From Siphonodentalium dalli (Eukaryota > Mollusca > Scaphopoda > Gadilida > Siphonodentaliidae), in the NCBI GenBank assembly GCA_032622095.1, contig CP136066.1, positions 108,461,319 to 108,525,318 of the forward strand: a stretch of DNA of 64,000 nt, read 5' to 3'. Positions 10,905-22,377 of this stretch are shown here, one piece after another. Position numbers and translations under genes: made by a program. Every line of letters starts with the position of its first letter. The first letter of the stretch is position 1. The notes beneath the pieces were generated by a model that was not told the DNA's origin, did no database searches, and saw only the letters and a list, made by a program, of their open reading frames with translations.

Positions 10905-11486
10905 AAAAAAATCAAGGGTCAAAATGGAAAAATGTAATTTTTGTTTTTAGAGTTATTTCCCTGGCTCTGCCCCTATTTGACCCAGTGACCCCATTTGAAC
11001 AAATCTGAACCCCAGTCACCCAAGGTCCCTCTGTACCAAATATAAGCTAAATCGGCCCAATATTTTTTTAGAAGAAGTCATTGTAAGAATTACTATGAGT
11101 TATGGCCCTGGTTTCTCAACTAATATACCGGGTGACCTCATTTGAACAAATCTGAACACCAGTCACCCAAGGACCCTCCGTATAAAATATTAGATAAATC
11201 GGCCCAATGGTTCTGGACAAGAAGTCGTTGTAAGAATTACTATGGAGGAATAGAGTTATGGCCCTGGTTTTGCAACTATCTGACCCAGTGACCTCATTTG
11301 AACAAATCTGAATGAGAGTCACCTAGGCAACATCCACACCAAATATGAACCAATTCGGTCTTACGGTTCCAGAGGAGAAGATGTTCAAAGAATTGTTGAT
11401 GGATGGACAGACGGATGGATGGACGGACGGACGGACGAGGAGTGATGACTATAGCTCCACCAGAGACTTCGTCTCAGGTGAGCTAA
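10905..11486 (+). mobile_element. Array-type element, second copy of GTGACCCCATTTGAAC family
   Basis: Three units with the same phrases as the preceding element (AGTTATGGCCCTGG, GTGACCTCATTTGAACAAAT, CACCAAATATGAACC). The 3' module is better preserved: AGAATTGTTGATGGATGGAC, then (GACG)n, then a hairpin AGCTCCACC(A)GAGAC / GTCTC(A)GGTGAGCT at 11453-11484, then AAAAAC. Confidence 0.85.
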
Positions 11487-11948
11487 AAACCAACTACAAG
11501 CGTGGGCGGGTAATTTTTCAATCCAGCATATAAAAGTGGCCTATTAGAAAGGAGTTAGGATGTCAATATTTATGTAAAATTAATGAACACTTAAATCATC
11601 AGTCAGGTCATAACTCTTAATGTAAGTAATGCCATGACAACAAACACATTATTAAAGCATTCTTTCACCACCAGTGGTAATATTTATAATCTCCTGCACA
11701 GGAGAACGTAAACAGACATTCCACAATGCTACAAGGCAAACCTGATTTTCCCAGTGTTTATAATGAATTTCTCTCGGCAGGTATCATGATGAGAGAAGGT
11801 GATAGGCAAAACATATGGTGAGGCAAATAACTACCCACCAGGCAGGTAATGCTAATGCTAAAAACATCCTGACTTTTTCAACTCTCTTACATGTGTAGCC
11901 TCAGTGGTTAATTTAATTGGAATATTTAAATTAGAGGTGATGAGCCCT

Positions 11949-11967
11949 CCCCCCCCCCCCCCCCCAC
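11949..11967. repeat. Poly-C tract of about 18
   Basis: Directly visible homopolymer. It creates a glycine-rich chance frame on the minus strand. No function inferred. Confidence 0.9.
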
Positions 11968-12014
11968 CCCCATAGCATAATTGTACTGCATTTAAGGATA
12001 GCCATATTAACATA

Positions 12015-12198
12015 CGGTAATGCTCTAAATAATCGACTCCTTAGCCACAGCAGAATTATGGGTAACTTTTCAGGATTTAGTCGAAAATATGGCTTGTTGC
12101 CATTCATCGGAAAGCTTTCCGATGAATGGCGACTAAATCCTGAAAAATTACCCATAATTCTGCTGTGGTTAGAGAGTCGATTATTTAGGGCATTACTG
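12015..12198. mobile_element. Palindromic MITE, CAGTAATGCCC family, copy 2
   Basis: Starts CGGTAATGCTCTAAATAATC and ends ATTTAGGGCATTACTG, with TA on both sides. Central arms GGCTTGTTGCCATTCATCGG..CCGATGAATGGC are intact. Confidence 0.9.
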
Positions 12199-12216
12199 TA
12201 TTTGTTTTTTGAAAAA

Positions 12217-12605
12217 AGCCACAAGCAATACAAGCTCTGACAGAATTATGCATGTTGGATCGAGCTCAATATCACAGGTTCGCATAGTGGTAAATATCTG
12301 TATGGTGTTTAATGAAAATAGACTGGAAGATGTAGAAATACAACTCGGAACAAATTTATATGCATGTGCATGTTGCGAAAAATGTCTAAGTTGAAAAAGA
12401 GGAAAAACTCCAATAAAATAGTAGGACTGACCTCATAATTGCAGGTGCACAGGTTCCTATGATACTAAATATCTATGTCAAGTTTTAACAATTGACCAAA
12501 AAATATAGGAATACAAGCTCAGACGGACAGACGGACAGATGGACGGGCGAGCGACCAATTCATTTTTACCACCGCTTAACTTCGTTACAGGGTGTATTAG
12601 AATGG
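12217..12605 (+). mobile_element. Array-type element fragment, GCAGGTGCACAGGTTC family
   Basis: Two units with AATTGCAGGTGCACAGGTTC and ACTAAATATCTATGTCAAG, matching the larger copy at 54.9-55.9 kb. The end has GACGGACAGACGGACAGATG and GGACGGGCGAGCGACC, followed by a weak hairpin (CACCGCTTAAC..GTTACAGGGTG). Confidence 0.65.
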
Positions 12606-12859
12606 GTTTATTGAATGGAATCTGGGTAGGATCATGTAATAAATAGAGGATATAAGATGTATGCAGGGGAATGGGGTAGGGTTCTTTATTTCGAAGGTTC
12701 TTTATTCAGAAATCATTCAGGAAATTGTTGAAACATGTCCCAACCGATTTGATACCAGGATACCATTTGATATGTGCATTGTCTGTACCCAAAAACGATG
12801 ATCTCGAACTTATGGGCCCATTCATGACAGGGTTTGTTTGTCACAAACAAGCCTTGAAA

Positions 12860-13263
12860 TAGTGTCTCTGTCATTTGCAGAATTTAGAGACGCTATGCTG
12901 CACAGAGGGCTAGCATTACCGGTACTAAATTCACCCTTTGGGGACCTCATTCTACTTAGGCTTCCTCATCTGGGAAGTATCTCGAGTTCCAAATTAACAT
13001 TGTTTTTAGTTACTTTTATCCTTTAGTTCAATTTCTATATCCCCTAATTTGCAGAAGTTAAATGCATAATCGAGGTGACTAATGGGTGAACATCACCAAC
13101 TTAAACTGAGGAACTTCAATCTGATCCTAGGTCTCCCATAGCAGTTGAGACCTCAGCACAATGAGGTTCCCAGATGGTGAATTTGGTTATGCTAGCCCGC
13201 TGTGTGTGATTACGTCTCTAAATTCACCCTCTGGGGACCTCATTCTGCAAATGACAGACACCC
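12860..13263. mobile_element. Two fold-back copies, GGGTGAATTTAGTGATGCTA family (degenerate)
   Basis: About 12867-12957 and 13158-13256 each show a GAATTTAG..GCTA arm and its inverse (AAATTCACCCTCTGGGGACC), joined to CTGTCATTTGCAGAAT or GCAAATGACAGACAC. The complete form is at 42192-42568. Confidence 0.65.
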
Positions 13264-14590
13264 TTTTTAAGTCTTGGTCACATATCGGTTTTAAACGGGG
13301 CAGATTCCCTGGGTTTTGGCTTTCATCAGGCACCCAAACGATCAACCATGATAAAGAGTGTTATGCTTCCATTGTCCTAGTTGCGGTAAATATTAAAGAG
13401 TGTTCATGATAACAGAATTTTATAACATGTGACTGCCAACTACGAGCTATCTCATAATAACCCAGCTCCGTGTGCAGCACCATGCTCAGATCGTATATAG
13501 CTAATGGGTGGGAGTTAAGTACTTGTGGCATCACAAATAATTTACCTTCTTTTGCCTTGTAAAAAAAACAGAAAATTGACAGAGGAAATTCTGGATTATT
13601 TAACGCAAATCAGATTGTGGATCTTTAAAATTTTACTGTAATATTTGATTCAGACATATAGAGAACTGATATTGAACTGCATGACTTTGTTTAACCTCTT
13701 CGCTGCTAAATGACTTTATGACGTTGTGCGCTGTTGACATTATTGCCATTTTCCAGTGGGAAAATATAACGGGAATATTACAAGAACCATAAAGACTCAG
13801 TTGACTCAGTTGAAAAACTATTATCATTCACAATCGTGGAACTTCATACACTGTTTGAAACTTCGAGATAAAATTATTCCGTTGCACCAATCTCTGATTT
13901 CCAGTTATGTATAATGGCCTAATATTAGTGTAGTGAAGTAGGTCATTATGTATTTTGAACCATATAGCACATGACATGCCCTTTTACGTCTGTAATAGTT
14001 ACGGACGTCATAGCAGCGAAGAGCTTAACCTTGGAGGTATATACTAGCTATCAGCAAAACAATCAAATATGTTGCTTGATGAAAACGTATGTTACAAGAA
14101 TATAGTGTGACAAGAATGATGCCAACTAGATCTTAATGGCAAGTGCAAGCTCTTTTTTTAACAGAGCAGAGTGGGGGCTTAATCATTCTTAAAGACAGTA
14201 ACGAGAACAGAGAATTCGTAATGACTGAGACAGTCGATTGCGAGTCTCAGTCTCGGTCGATGAGCAACACATTTTCTTCACAGTTGCTCCTATCACTTTG
14301 AGAATGTAATTCATGCCGAGTTAGAATTGATGAAGATACAAGGGTCTCAACCCCGCCCCTTTCTGGTATGCAGGATTCAGGTTTTTTTATAAACGTCAAC
14401 TTAAAGATACTCTCTCTCTTATCAGCAACACCTCCAACAAATGAAATTTATTTGAAGAGACATTTGCATGATTATTAAGCTCAGGGGAAATTTCTGTTCT
14501 TACATGAATTTCACTTAAGTGTTTTAATTATTTTGAATATAAACAAACTAATGTTCTATAAATAGTAATATTACCTTCCTAGCTCATGGA
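13264..14590. other. No recognisable feature
   Basis: Unassigned AT-rich DNA. No convincing coding frame. A G(A/T)CTCAG-rich stretch at 14225-14260 contains a small inverted repeat (GACTGAGACAG..CTCAGTCTCGGTC). Confidence 0.4.
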
Positions 14591-14705
14591 AAACAAGAGT
14601 AGCGCCATGCAAAAAGCTCAAAGTTGTTATGGACGGACGGACACATGTATGGGTAGAACCCATTTCTTTATCCACCATCAAACATCATTGGCGGGGGAAT
14701 AAAAG
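14591..14705 (+). mobile_element. Fragment of ACAAGAG-start element with GACGGACGGAC tract
   Basis: AACAAGAGTAGCGCCATGCA starts as the 8118 and 20288 elements do, followed within 45 bp by GACGGACGGACACATG. It looks like a short or internally deleted member. Confidence 0.5.
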
Positions 14706-14837
14706 AAACCATCCCCCCAATAAGGCCCTCAAAAAGCGTAAAGTTTTCCCTATATATTTACTGGAAAAACAGGTATTTATTATTAGGAGCCAAAGACTGC
14801 TAAATCTATATACATCAAATAGTAGGATCTGTCTGTA

Positions 14838-15365
14838 GTATGGTAAACATAGTGTCGTTGCCCGGATTGACCACTCGTCGTTCGTTCGTCTGTCCGTCTG
14901 TCTGTCCGTAGACACTTTACGAGTAATGCGATAACTCAAACATTTTCTATCCGATCGAAACCAAATTTTTTATATGGGTTTCTCAGCCCAAAATACAGAT
15001 CGAGTTCGAATTTGGGTTTGATCCGAGATTTTGTTACAGAGTTATGGCCCTTTTTCAACTTAGAATTCATGCATGCTGCCATAACTAAAAAAAAATTCAT
15101 CTGACCGTAACCAAATTTGGTAGGCGAGTTGCTCAGCCCAAAATACATATCGAGTTCGAATATGGGTTTGATCCGATATTTTTTAATGGAGTTATGGCCC
15201 TTTGACATAGAATTCATGCATGTTTCGATAAATCTACAATTTTTCAACTGATAGAAACCAAATTTTGTATGTGAGTTTCTCAACTCAAACTACAGATCAA
15301 GTTCGAATATGGGTTAGATCTGATTTGTTATACCAGAGTTATGGCCCTTTTTCAACTAAGAATTG
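14838..15365 (-). mobile_element. Array-type element, 155 bp units, GAGTTATGGCCCTT family
   Basis: Three units with ATACAGATCGAGTTCGAATT, GGGTTTGATCCGA, GAGTTATGGCCCTTTTTC and AATTCATGCATG. It opens on the left with CCCGGATTGACCACTCGTCG and GTCTGTCCGTCTGTCTGTCC. The tract lies left of the units, so the element runs on the minus strand. A related stub with CCGGATTGACCACTTG lies inside the 15.5/18.5 kb duplication. Confidence 0.75.
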
Positions 15366-15489
15366 AACAGATTTGAGTTTTTGATAACCCAGGTAGATTA
15401 CAATTAACTACCAATAATGCAGCTTAACTGCAATATGAGAGACTGCAGAAGTGATCTCTTATTGAAATATTAGTTATTTTTAGCCACTG

Positions 15490-16624
15490 TATATACAACA
15501 TAGCTCTATGATAGTGGTGAAGCTGTAAGTGTAACCCAATCATGATTCAATGGACTGTCCCATTCAGTTCTAATGTTTTAATTGGAATAGTCTATTATTC
15601 ATTTCTGGGGATGTTCTCATTTGAAATTTCAATTAATAATTCTTCTGTTATATCTCCAGGTTTCTCCTCATTCACTTGCATGGATTTATGTAGTTAAAGA
15701 TTAACACATCTCAACATTCCTGATACTTTCATCTGTCTGATACCATGTCTCATTTTATATTGGTTTATTTTGACACCCTCTTTGCCCCTATTGATTCATT
15801 AATTTATTTAGATTTTTATGTGTACCTATACCATAGTATGGTACACTTATTGTGATGTCCGGATTGACCACTTGTTTTCATTTAGATATTGATGATTATG
15901 ATACAAGTTGATTAAAAAGATTCCCAATGTGTCCCTTTTTTTTAATAATTAAAAACAATTATTTTTTTAAGTTTGAAAATTTGAAAAACTAACACCATTA
16001 TAACTCTGCCAATTGCAAGGTACCCCGAATCACCACACCAAATTTGTTTAAATCGGTCCAAAATCTTGTGTTATGTACTGGTAAATCTGTTTGGAGCAAC
16101 ATTAAATCAAATTCACCAATTCCATGCCATTCCTTTGGAGCTATTGATAAGACTATATCATTTTCTGATGTCTCTTATGCCAATGTGCAAATAATCTAAT
16201 AAAGAAGGCTATGGTATCTAATTTAAAATAAAGATTCAACAATAAACATCACATGATATTAGCAGTAGACTTGGACATCTGTGCTGCAGAGTTATATCTT
16301 CAGATGGTCTGAGGTCATTATAATTGTTTAATATTGGTTTAATAGAGAGGTCATTGTTCAACATAAACAATTCCTGAGATTTGTTGACGCTCTGCTATAT
16401 TATTCCATGTTCAGGTCACACGTTTCACATTTAACCCAAGGGTGTGGTGTGGTGGTTTAGCATTACATATCCTGTACCAGTGCATTCTCTTATATAAATG
16501 CCTGTGACCCAATCATTCCAATAATTTGTGTTATGTACATTTGTCTATAATAGTACATACAGTATACTCTATAATTCAAAACCAAAACTCTCATTTATGA
16601 TTCTGATCATAGTAAATTTTTATC
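15490..16624. repeat. 1.13 kb direct repeat, left copy (A)
   Basis: Matches 18530-19658 almost base for base. By eye I count five substitutions and three small indels (4, 6 and 4 bp), so identity is about 99%. It begins TATATACAACATAGCTCTAT and ends AAATTTTTATC immediately before LINE sequence. It holds no gene, but contains decayed array-element phrases (CACCAAATTTGTTTAAATCG, CCTGTACCAGTGCATTCTCT). Confidence 0.93.
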
Positions 16625-18533
16625 TCATGATACAATAACGTTTCCTCAAATTGGTTCTCAATTCAACAGGGTACAAGGCAGGGAGGTATAATTTCTCCGA
16701 AATTTTATATGATCTACATTGACGAATTGATCAATATACTCTCAAACACTATATACGGATTCCACATGGACACTATTAATTGTACCTGTCCAACGCATGC
16801 CGACGATATGTTGTTGTGTTCATTAACCAAGAGTGGGCTTAATTCACTTATTGACACATGTTTCAAATACAGCAACAAATGGCGCTATAAATACAATTCA
16901 TCAAAGTCTGTTGTAATTGTTTTCAATGAAACAAAAACGCAATCAAATAAGCGTAGTCGTAAATGGCGCATGGGGACTGATCAGCTGACAGAGGTCGATA
17001 GTACGATGCACCTTGGCATACCAATTAACAAATACAAACATAAAAACGAATTTATAGAACATATATGTGATAAATTAAGGAGCACATACATCATGCTATC
17101 TAACGTAGGGTTACACGCTAATGGCATTACCCCATTAAGCTCATCACTACTGTACAAATCTATTGTATTACCAAGAGCCTTGTTTGGTACGGAACTCTTG
17201 TTAAACTTATCTGATAGCGACATGCTTAAACTTGAGAGAGGTCATCGTTTTTGTATTAAAAATATTCAGGGCTTCAACTCTCGGACCCGTACCGACATTG
17301 CTCTTGGGTTGCTGGGAATACATCCACTAGAATTTTATATCAATCAGCGAAAATTAACTTTGTTTTCATCATTGTGCAATGTAATACCTGGTAAAACCTC
17401 AAAAGCTGTATTCATCCACAGGATGTATGAAAGCATCTTGCACACATCTATAACACATAATTACTTTGGCGATATACACAATTTGTTGGATAGATATAAC
17501 CTCGTGGAATATTTAGATGAATTTTCACACAAAATGTGTTTTCCTAACAAAATATCATGGAAGAATACAACACAAAATAGCGCCAACACATTGTATGCTT
17601 CAGAGTGGTCTCAAAGGATTCGCAACGATCAGAGTTTATCTCGCTTCCAAAAACTTCACCCAGAGTTACGTGTTGGCGACATTTGGAAGATATGTAAATG
17701 TGACCCAGAAAACAGTTCCATATACCTCACTGTATCTAAATTAATCAGTCAAACAAAACAACAAGAACAGATTCCGTGTGTCAATTGTGAGAAATTGACA
17801 AACGATGTGGTTCTGCACGCTATAATAGAATGCAATGCTATATCTGCTGTTAGAAATGAGTTTGAGTATGACATTATGAATACATTTGGAATTAATTTGT
17901 ATTTACTATATGATTCACTATCACCTGAAGACAAATTGTGTACATTACTCGGCCGCTTGCCTGACTCTGATGATGTTCATGTAATATTTGACGGGCCTGA
18001 TTGTAGTAAATTCTTCTTTAAATATGCTATCAAATTATGGCATACATACCACTTGTTTGCTGGCATACATGCAATCATGTAAACACATCTTTTTAAGGTA
18101 TACTTAATATAGCTACAAAGGATTAAGCATCAACATAAAATATATTATATACGACATTTACTGAATTACCGTTTCGATTGTAACACAATGTAGCGTTTTG
18201 TGTCCATTTTGGGAAGATCTTCCTCTCTGGAGACCACGCCCGTATATGGTCCCCACTGTCTCACACATGCTACTAAAATTACATAGGACTTTGAGTCTGG
18301 GTAGCTGGAGGTCATGATGGACTACACAAAAGTACTGGAGGGTTGTGTACGTTTGTGTCCAATGTTCTTCCCCATATTATAAAACGGGCCTGGACTCCAG
18401 AGAGTAAATACTTCCGTTAACCCTTGTAAATATGTTCATTGATGTTTCTTATATGTATTTGCTTTGCTTGTGTTATGTATTTATATACTTATATCTTCAT
18501 TATATATGGAGGATAAATAAAGATATATATATA
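16625..18533 (+). mobile_element. 5'-truncated LINE (non-LTR retrotransposon)
   Basis: Contains the second half of a reverse transcriptase frame plus a 3' UTR of about 450 bp, ending GGATAAATAAAGATATATAT, a simple-repeat tail of the kind many LINEs have instead of poly-A. The first half of the RT and any endonuclease are missing. Both sides abut copies of the same 1.13 kb sequence, as if that sequence were the target duplication. Clade not assigned; the C-terminal region resembles LINE ORF2 proteins common in molluscs. Confidence 0.88.
16631..18082 (+). CDS. LINE reverse transcriptase, C-terminal half (truncated, frame intact)
   Basis: The frame is open from 16631, three codons after an in-frame stop at 16628, through the stop at 18080-18082. 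The first ATG at 16709 is probably not a real start, because RT homology begins upstream: QQGTRQGGIISPKFY (palm motif with QG..G..SP) reads through it. Next come the catalytic box HADD (16796-16807; the family norm is YADD), NSSKSVVIVF (motif after the catalytic box) and MHLGIPIN (thumb-side LG motif). A long C-terminal region follows with LPRALFGTELLL and a CX2CX9HX4C cluster (CVNC..H..C, about residues 360-378 from the ATG), typical of LINE ORF2 tails. It would reverse-transcribe element RNA at the target site, but here lacks endonuclease and the first RT motifs, so is presumably inert. The His in place of Tyr is a second sign of inactivity. Confidence 0.88.
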   Translation, partial: YNNVSSNWFSIQQGTRQGGIISPKFYMIYIDELINILSNTIYGFHMDTINCTCPTHADDMLLCSLTKSGLNSLIDTCFKYSNKWRYKYNSSKSVVIVFNETKTQSNKRSRKWRMGTDQLTEVDSTMHLGIPINKYKHKNEFIEHICDKLRSTYIMLSNVGLHANGITPLSSSLLYKSIVLPRALFGTELLLNLSDSDMLKLERGHRFCIKNIQGFNSRTRTDIALGLLGIHPLEFYINQRKLTLFSSLCNVIPGKTSKAVFIHRMYESILHTSITHNYFGDIHNLLDRYNLVEYLDEFSHKMCFPNKISWKNTTQNSANTLYASEWSQRIRNDQSLSRFQKLHPELRVGDIWKICKCDPENSSIYLTVSKLISQTKQQEQIPCVNCEKLTNDVVLHAIIECNAISAVRNEFEYDIMNTFGINLYLLYDSLSPEDKLCTLLGRLPDSDDVHVIFDGPDCSKFFFKYAIKLWHTYHLFAGIHAIM

Positions 18534-19658
18534 TACAACATAGCTCTATGATAGTGGTGAAGCTGTAAGTGTAACCCAATCATGATTCAATGGACTGTCC
18601 CATTCAGTTCTAATGTTTTAATTGGAATAGTCTATTATTCATTTCTGGGGATGTTCTCATTTGAAATTTCAATTAATAATTCTTCTGTTATATCTCCAGG
18701 TTTCTCCTCATTCACTTGCATGGATTTATGTAGTTAAAGATTAACACATCTCAACATTCCTGATACTTTCATCTGATACCATGTCTCATTTTATATTGAT
18801 TTATTTTGACACCCTCTTTGCCCCTATTGATTCATTAATTTATTTAGATTTTTATGTGTTCCTATACCATAGTATGGTACACTTATTGTGATTTCCGGAT
18901 TGACCACTTGTTTTCATTTAGATATTGATGATTATGATACAAGTTGATTAAAAAGATTCCCAATGTGTCCCTTTTTTTTAATAATTAAAAACAATTATTT
19001 TTTTAAGTTTGAAAATTTGAAAAACTAACACCATTATAACTCTGCCAAGGTACCCCGAATCACCACACCAAATTTGTTTAAATCGGTCCAAAATCTTGTG
19101 TTATGTACTGGTAAATCTGTTTGGAGCAACATTAAATCAAATTCACCAATTCCATGCCATTCCTTTGGAGCTATTGATATATAAGACTATATCATTTTCT
19201 GATGTCTCTTATGCCAATGTGCAAATAATCTAATAAAGAAGGCTATGGTATCTAATTTAAAATAAAGATTCAACAATAAACATCACATGATATTAGCAGT
19301 AGACTTGGACATCTGTGCTGCAGAGTTATATCTTCAGATGGTCTGAGGTCATTATAATTGTTTAATATTGGTTTAATAGAGAGGTCATTGTTCAACATAA
19401 ACAATTCCTGAGATTTGTTGACGCTCTGCTATATTATTCCATGTTCAGGTCACACGTTTCACATTTAACCCAAGGCTGTGGTGTGGTGGTTTAGCATTAC
19501 ATATCCTGTACCAGTGCATTCTCTTATATAAATGCCTGTGACCCAATCATTCCAATAATTTGTGTTATGTACATTTGTCTATAATAGTACATACAGTATA
19601 CTCTATAATTCAAAACCAAAACTCTCATTTATGATTCTGATCATAATAAATTTTTATC
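18530..19658. repeat. 1.13 kb direct repeat, right copy (A')
   Basis: Copy of 15490-16624 starting TATATACAACATAGCTCTAT and ending AAATTTTTATC, after which the sequences diverge (GCCAAGGGATGG). Differences from the left copy include CATCTGTCTGATACC to CATCTGATACC and loss of six bases in GCCAATTGCAAGG. Confidence 0.93.
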
Positions 19659-20160
19659 GCCAAGGGATGGGTTAACATCTGCCGATCGTGATCGGCCTCT
19701 CGTTCAAAATTTGGATTTAAAAATATTTAATTAAAAAAATAAAACTAACAAGAAATTCAATTAATTGAGGAAAAACACCCACTGTCCCGAGTGGTAATGA
19801 TAAGCTATAATTGGAGGGTCTACTAGTTCGCATGCAAAATAGCATAATAGCATTGGATGTCTCAATGACATCAACAGCTTTAAGATGGGAATAACCTACC
19901 ATATATGGTAGATATTCAACCAGGCTCTGCTTAAGTTTGTTAATTGATGACTGATGTACATGTACAATACACACAAATAGTAATAACAATTAACGTTATG
20001 ATTTTGAAACTAAACATGATAGAATATTGACAGTAAGGTGGTATTAACTACTACGAGTACTATTAGTAACAATAGTACTACTTTTCTAGCATAATATATG
20101 TGTACATAATGCATGGGAAATATTAAAGGACGAAACAATAGTTACAATACAATTATAACA
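19659..20160. other. Unassigned; small hairpin at 19679
   Basis: GGTTAACATCTGCCGATCGTGATCGGC contains the hairpin GCCGATC..GATCGGC (19680-19696), reminiscent of the GCCGATAATATCGGC near the end of the TTAA element at 9.5 kb. Otherwise no feature. Confidence 0.4.
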
Positions 20161-20287
20161 ATTAAGCGCAAGAAGAGCTAATTGCACTTAAGCGCAATAT
20201 GGGAATCTCTATTGTGCTTAAGCGCAATATGGAAGTATTGAACTGTGTATAAGTGAATGATGGAATTTTCATATTGCACTTAATAGA
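20161..20287. repeat. Palindromic oligomer cluster TTGCGCTTAAGCGCAA, left flank of satellite
   Basis: Several degenerate copies of a 16 bp palindrome followed by TATGG (for example TTGTGCTTAAGCGCAATATGG in two pieces at 20212-20231). The same motif recurs at 22378-22560, on the other side of the array element. Confidence 0.8.
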
Positions 20288-22217
20288 TAACAAGAGGTGG
20301 CATCAGAGATGCTGTGTCTCGTTTTCGGTGGCTTACCGCCGGTGGCTACCGCCAATTGGTGTGCATCAGTATCGGTAGACTAATTAATAGGTCAAATCGA
20401 AAAATGACTAATTAAGGGCCATAACTCCATCAAATTTTATCGCGCCGGGCTGGTTTTCGAACTCGTCCGAAATATTATTGGCAAGTATGTCTATTCCAAA
20501 TTTTAAACAAATCGGAGGACGTTTGTTGAAGTTATCGCGCTAACGAGCTGAAAATTCACGAAAAATGACTAATTAAGGGCCATAACTCTATCAAATTTTA
20601 TCGGACCAGGCCGGTTTTCGAACTCGTCCGAGATATTCTTGGGAGACACCTATATACCAAATTTCAATCAAATCGGATAACGTTTGTTGAAGTTATCGCG
20701 CTAACAAGCTCAAAATTCGTACAAAATGACTACTTAAGGACCATAACTCTTATCAAATTTTATCGGACCAGGCCGGTTTTCGAACTCATCTGAGATATTC
20801 TTGGGAGACACCTATATACCCAATTTCAATCAAATCGGATAACGTTTGTTGAAGTTATCGCGCTAACAAGCTCAAAATTCGTACAAAATGACTACTTAAG
20901 GACCATAACTCTATCAAATTTTATCGGACCAGGCCGGTTTTCGAACTCGTCCGAGATATTCTTGGGAGACACCTATATACCAAATTTCAATCAAATCGGA
21001 TAACGTTTGTTGAAGTTATCGCGCTAACAAGCTCAAAATTCGTACAAAATGACTACTTAAGAACCATAACTCTATCAAATTTTATCGGACCAGGCCGGTT
21101 TTCGAACTCATCCGAAATATTCTTGGGAGACACCTATATACCCAATTTCAATCAAATCGGATAACGTTTGTTGAAGTTATCGCGCTAACGAGCTGAAAAT
21201 TCATGAAAAATGACTAATTAAGGGCCATAACTCTATCAAATTTTATCGGACGAGGCCGGTTTTCGAACTCATCCGAGATATTCTTGGGAGACACCTATAT
21301 ACCCAATTTCAATCAAATCGGATAACGTTTGTTGAAGTTATCGCGCTAACGAGCTGAAAATTCGTGAAAAATGACTAATTAAGGGCCATAACTGTATCAA
21401 ATTTTATCGGACCAGGCCGGTTTTCGAACTCATCCGAGATATTCTTGGGAGACACCTATATACCAAATTCAATCAAATCGGATAACGTTTGTTGAAGTTA
21501 TCGCGCTAACAAGCTCAAAATTCGTACAAAATGACTAATTAAGGGCCATAACTCTATCAAATTTTATCGGACCAGGCCGGTTTTCGAACTCATCCGAGAT
21601 ATTCTTGGGAGACACCTATATACCAAATTCAATCAAATCGGATAACGTTTGTTGAAGTTATCGCGCTAACGAGCTGAAAATTCATGAAAAATGACTAATT
21701 AAGGGCCATAACTCTATCAAATTTTATCGGACGAGGCCGGTTTTCGAACTCATCCGAGATATTCTTGGGAGACACCTATATACCAAATTTCAATCAAATC
21801 GGATAACGTTTGTTGAAGTTATCGCGCTAACGAGCTGAAAATTCGTGAAAAATGACTAATTAAGGGCCATAACTCTATCAAATTTTATCAGACCAGGCCG
21901 GTTTTCGAATTCATCCGAGATATTCTTGGGAGACACCTATATACCAAATTTCAATCAAATCGAATAACGTTTGTTGAAGTTATCGCGCTAACGAGCTGAA
22001 AATTCAAAGGGCCATAACTCTGTAATAAATGTGCGGACGAACCCGATTTTTTTGTTTTGTCTGCAGCTTACGTGCATGGATATGTACTCACACACCAAAA
22101 TGTTTTTTAATCCGTCAATAAACGGTTGAGTTATAAGCAAAACACGTCGCCCGCCCGTCCGCGCGCCCGCCCGCCCCTCATCAAACTATAAGTCGAGTTT
22201 TGGAAAAAAACTCGACT
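20288..22217 (+). mobile_element. Array-type element with ten 161 bp satellite units
   Basis: Starts AACAAGAGGTGGCATCAGAG with GGCTTACCGCCG. Ten highly similar units follow from about 20401, each with GGGCCATAACTCTATCAAAT, GGCCGGTTTTCGAACTC, TTGGGAGACACCTATATACC, AAATTTCAATCAAATCGGA and GAAGTTATCGCGCTAAC. Two unit types alternate in blocks: ACAAGCTCAAAATTCGTAC and ACGAGCTGAAAATTCATG. The element ends with a GC-rich tract CGCCCGCCCGTCCGCGCGCC and the hairpin AGTCGAGTTTT / AAAACTCGACT (22191-22217). No coding frame. Confidence 0.92.
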
Positions 22218-22377
22218 AATAAAACTAAATAAGGTAACTCTTAATAAGGAATATAGTATATAGTGTACATAAACTCCCTATAATTCAGGTGGTGTAGTCC
22301 ATTCCCATGGTACAATGGGTGGAACAAATATAGGATTATTCTACTATTTGCACAAGGGCGATCTAATGAGATAGATA

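Noticed and set aside
16625-18533. Penelope-like element as an alternative for the RT
   Set aside because: Penelope elements have direct terminal repeats, but the RT motifs (QG.RQGG..SP, thumb and CX2CX9HX4C tail) are LINE ORF2-like and no GIY-YIG domain is seen.
15490-19658. Reading the 1.13 kb direct repeats as LTRs of an LTR retrotransposon
   Set aside because: The enclosed protein is a LINE-type RT without Gag, protease or integrase, there are no TG..CA ends, primer-binding site or polypurine tract, and the LINE has its own 3' simple-repeat tail.
20401-22010. CRISPR array
   Set aside because: Units of 161 bp are repeated in full with no unique spacers, and the sequence is clearly eukaryotic.
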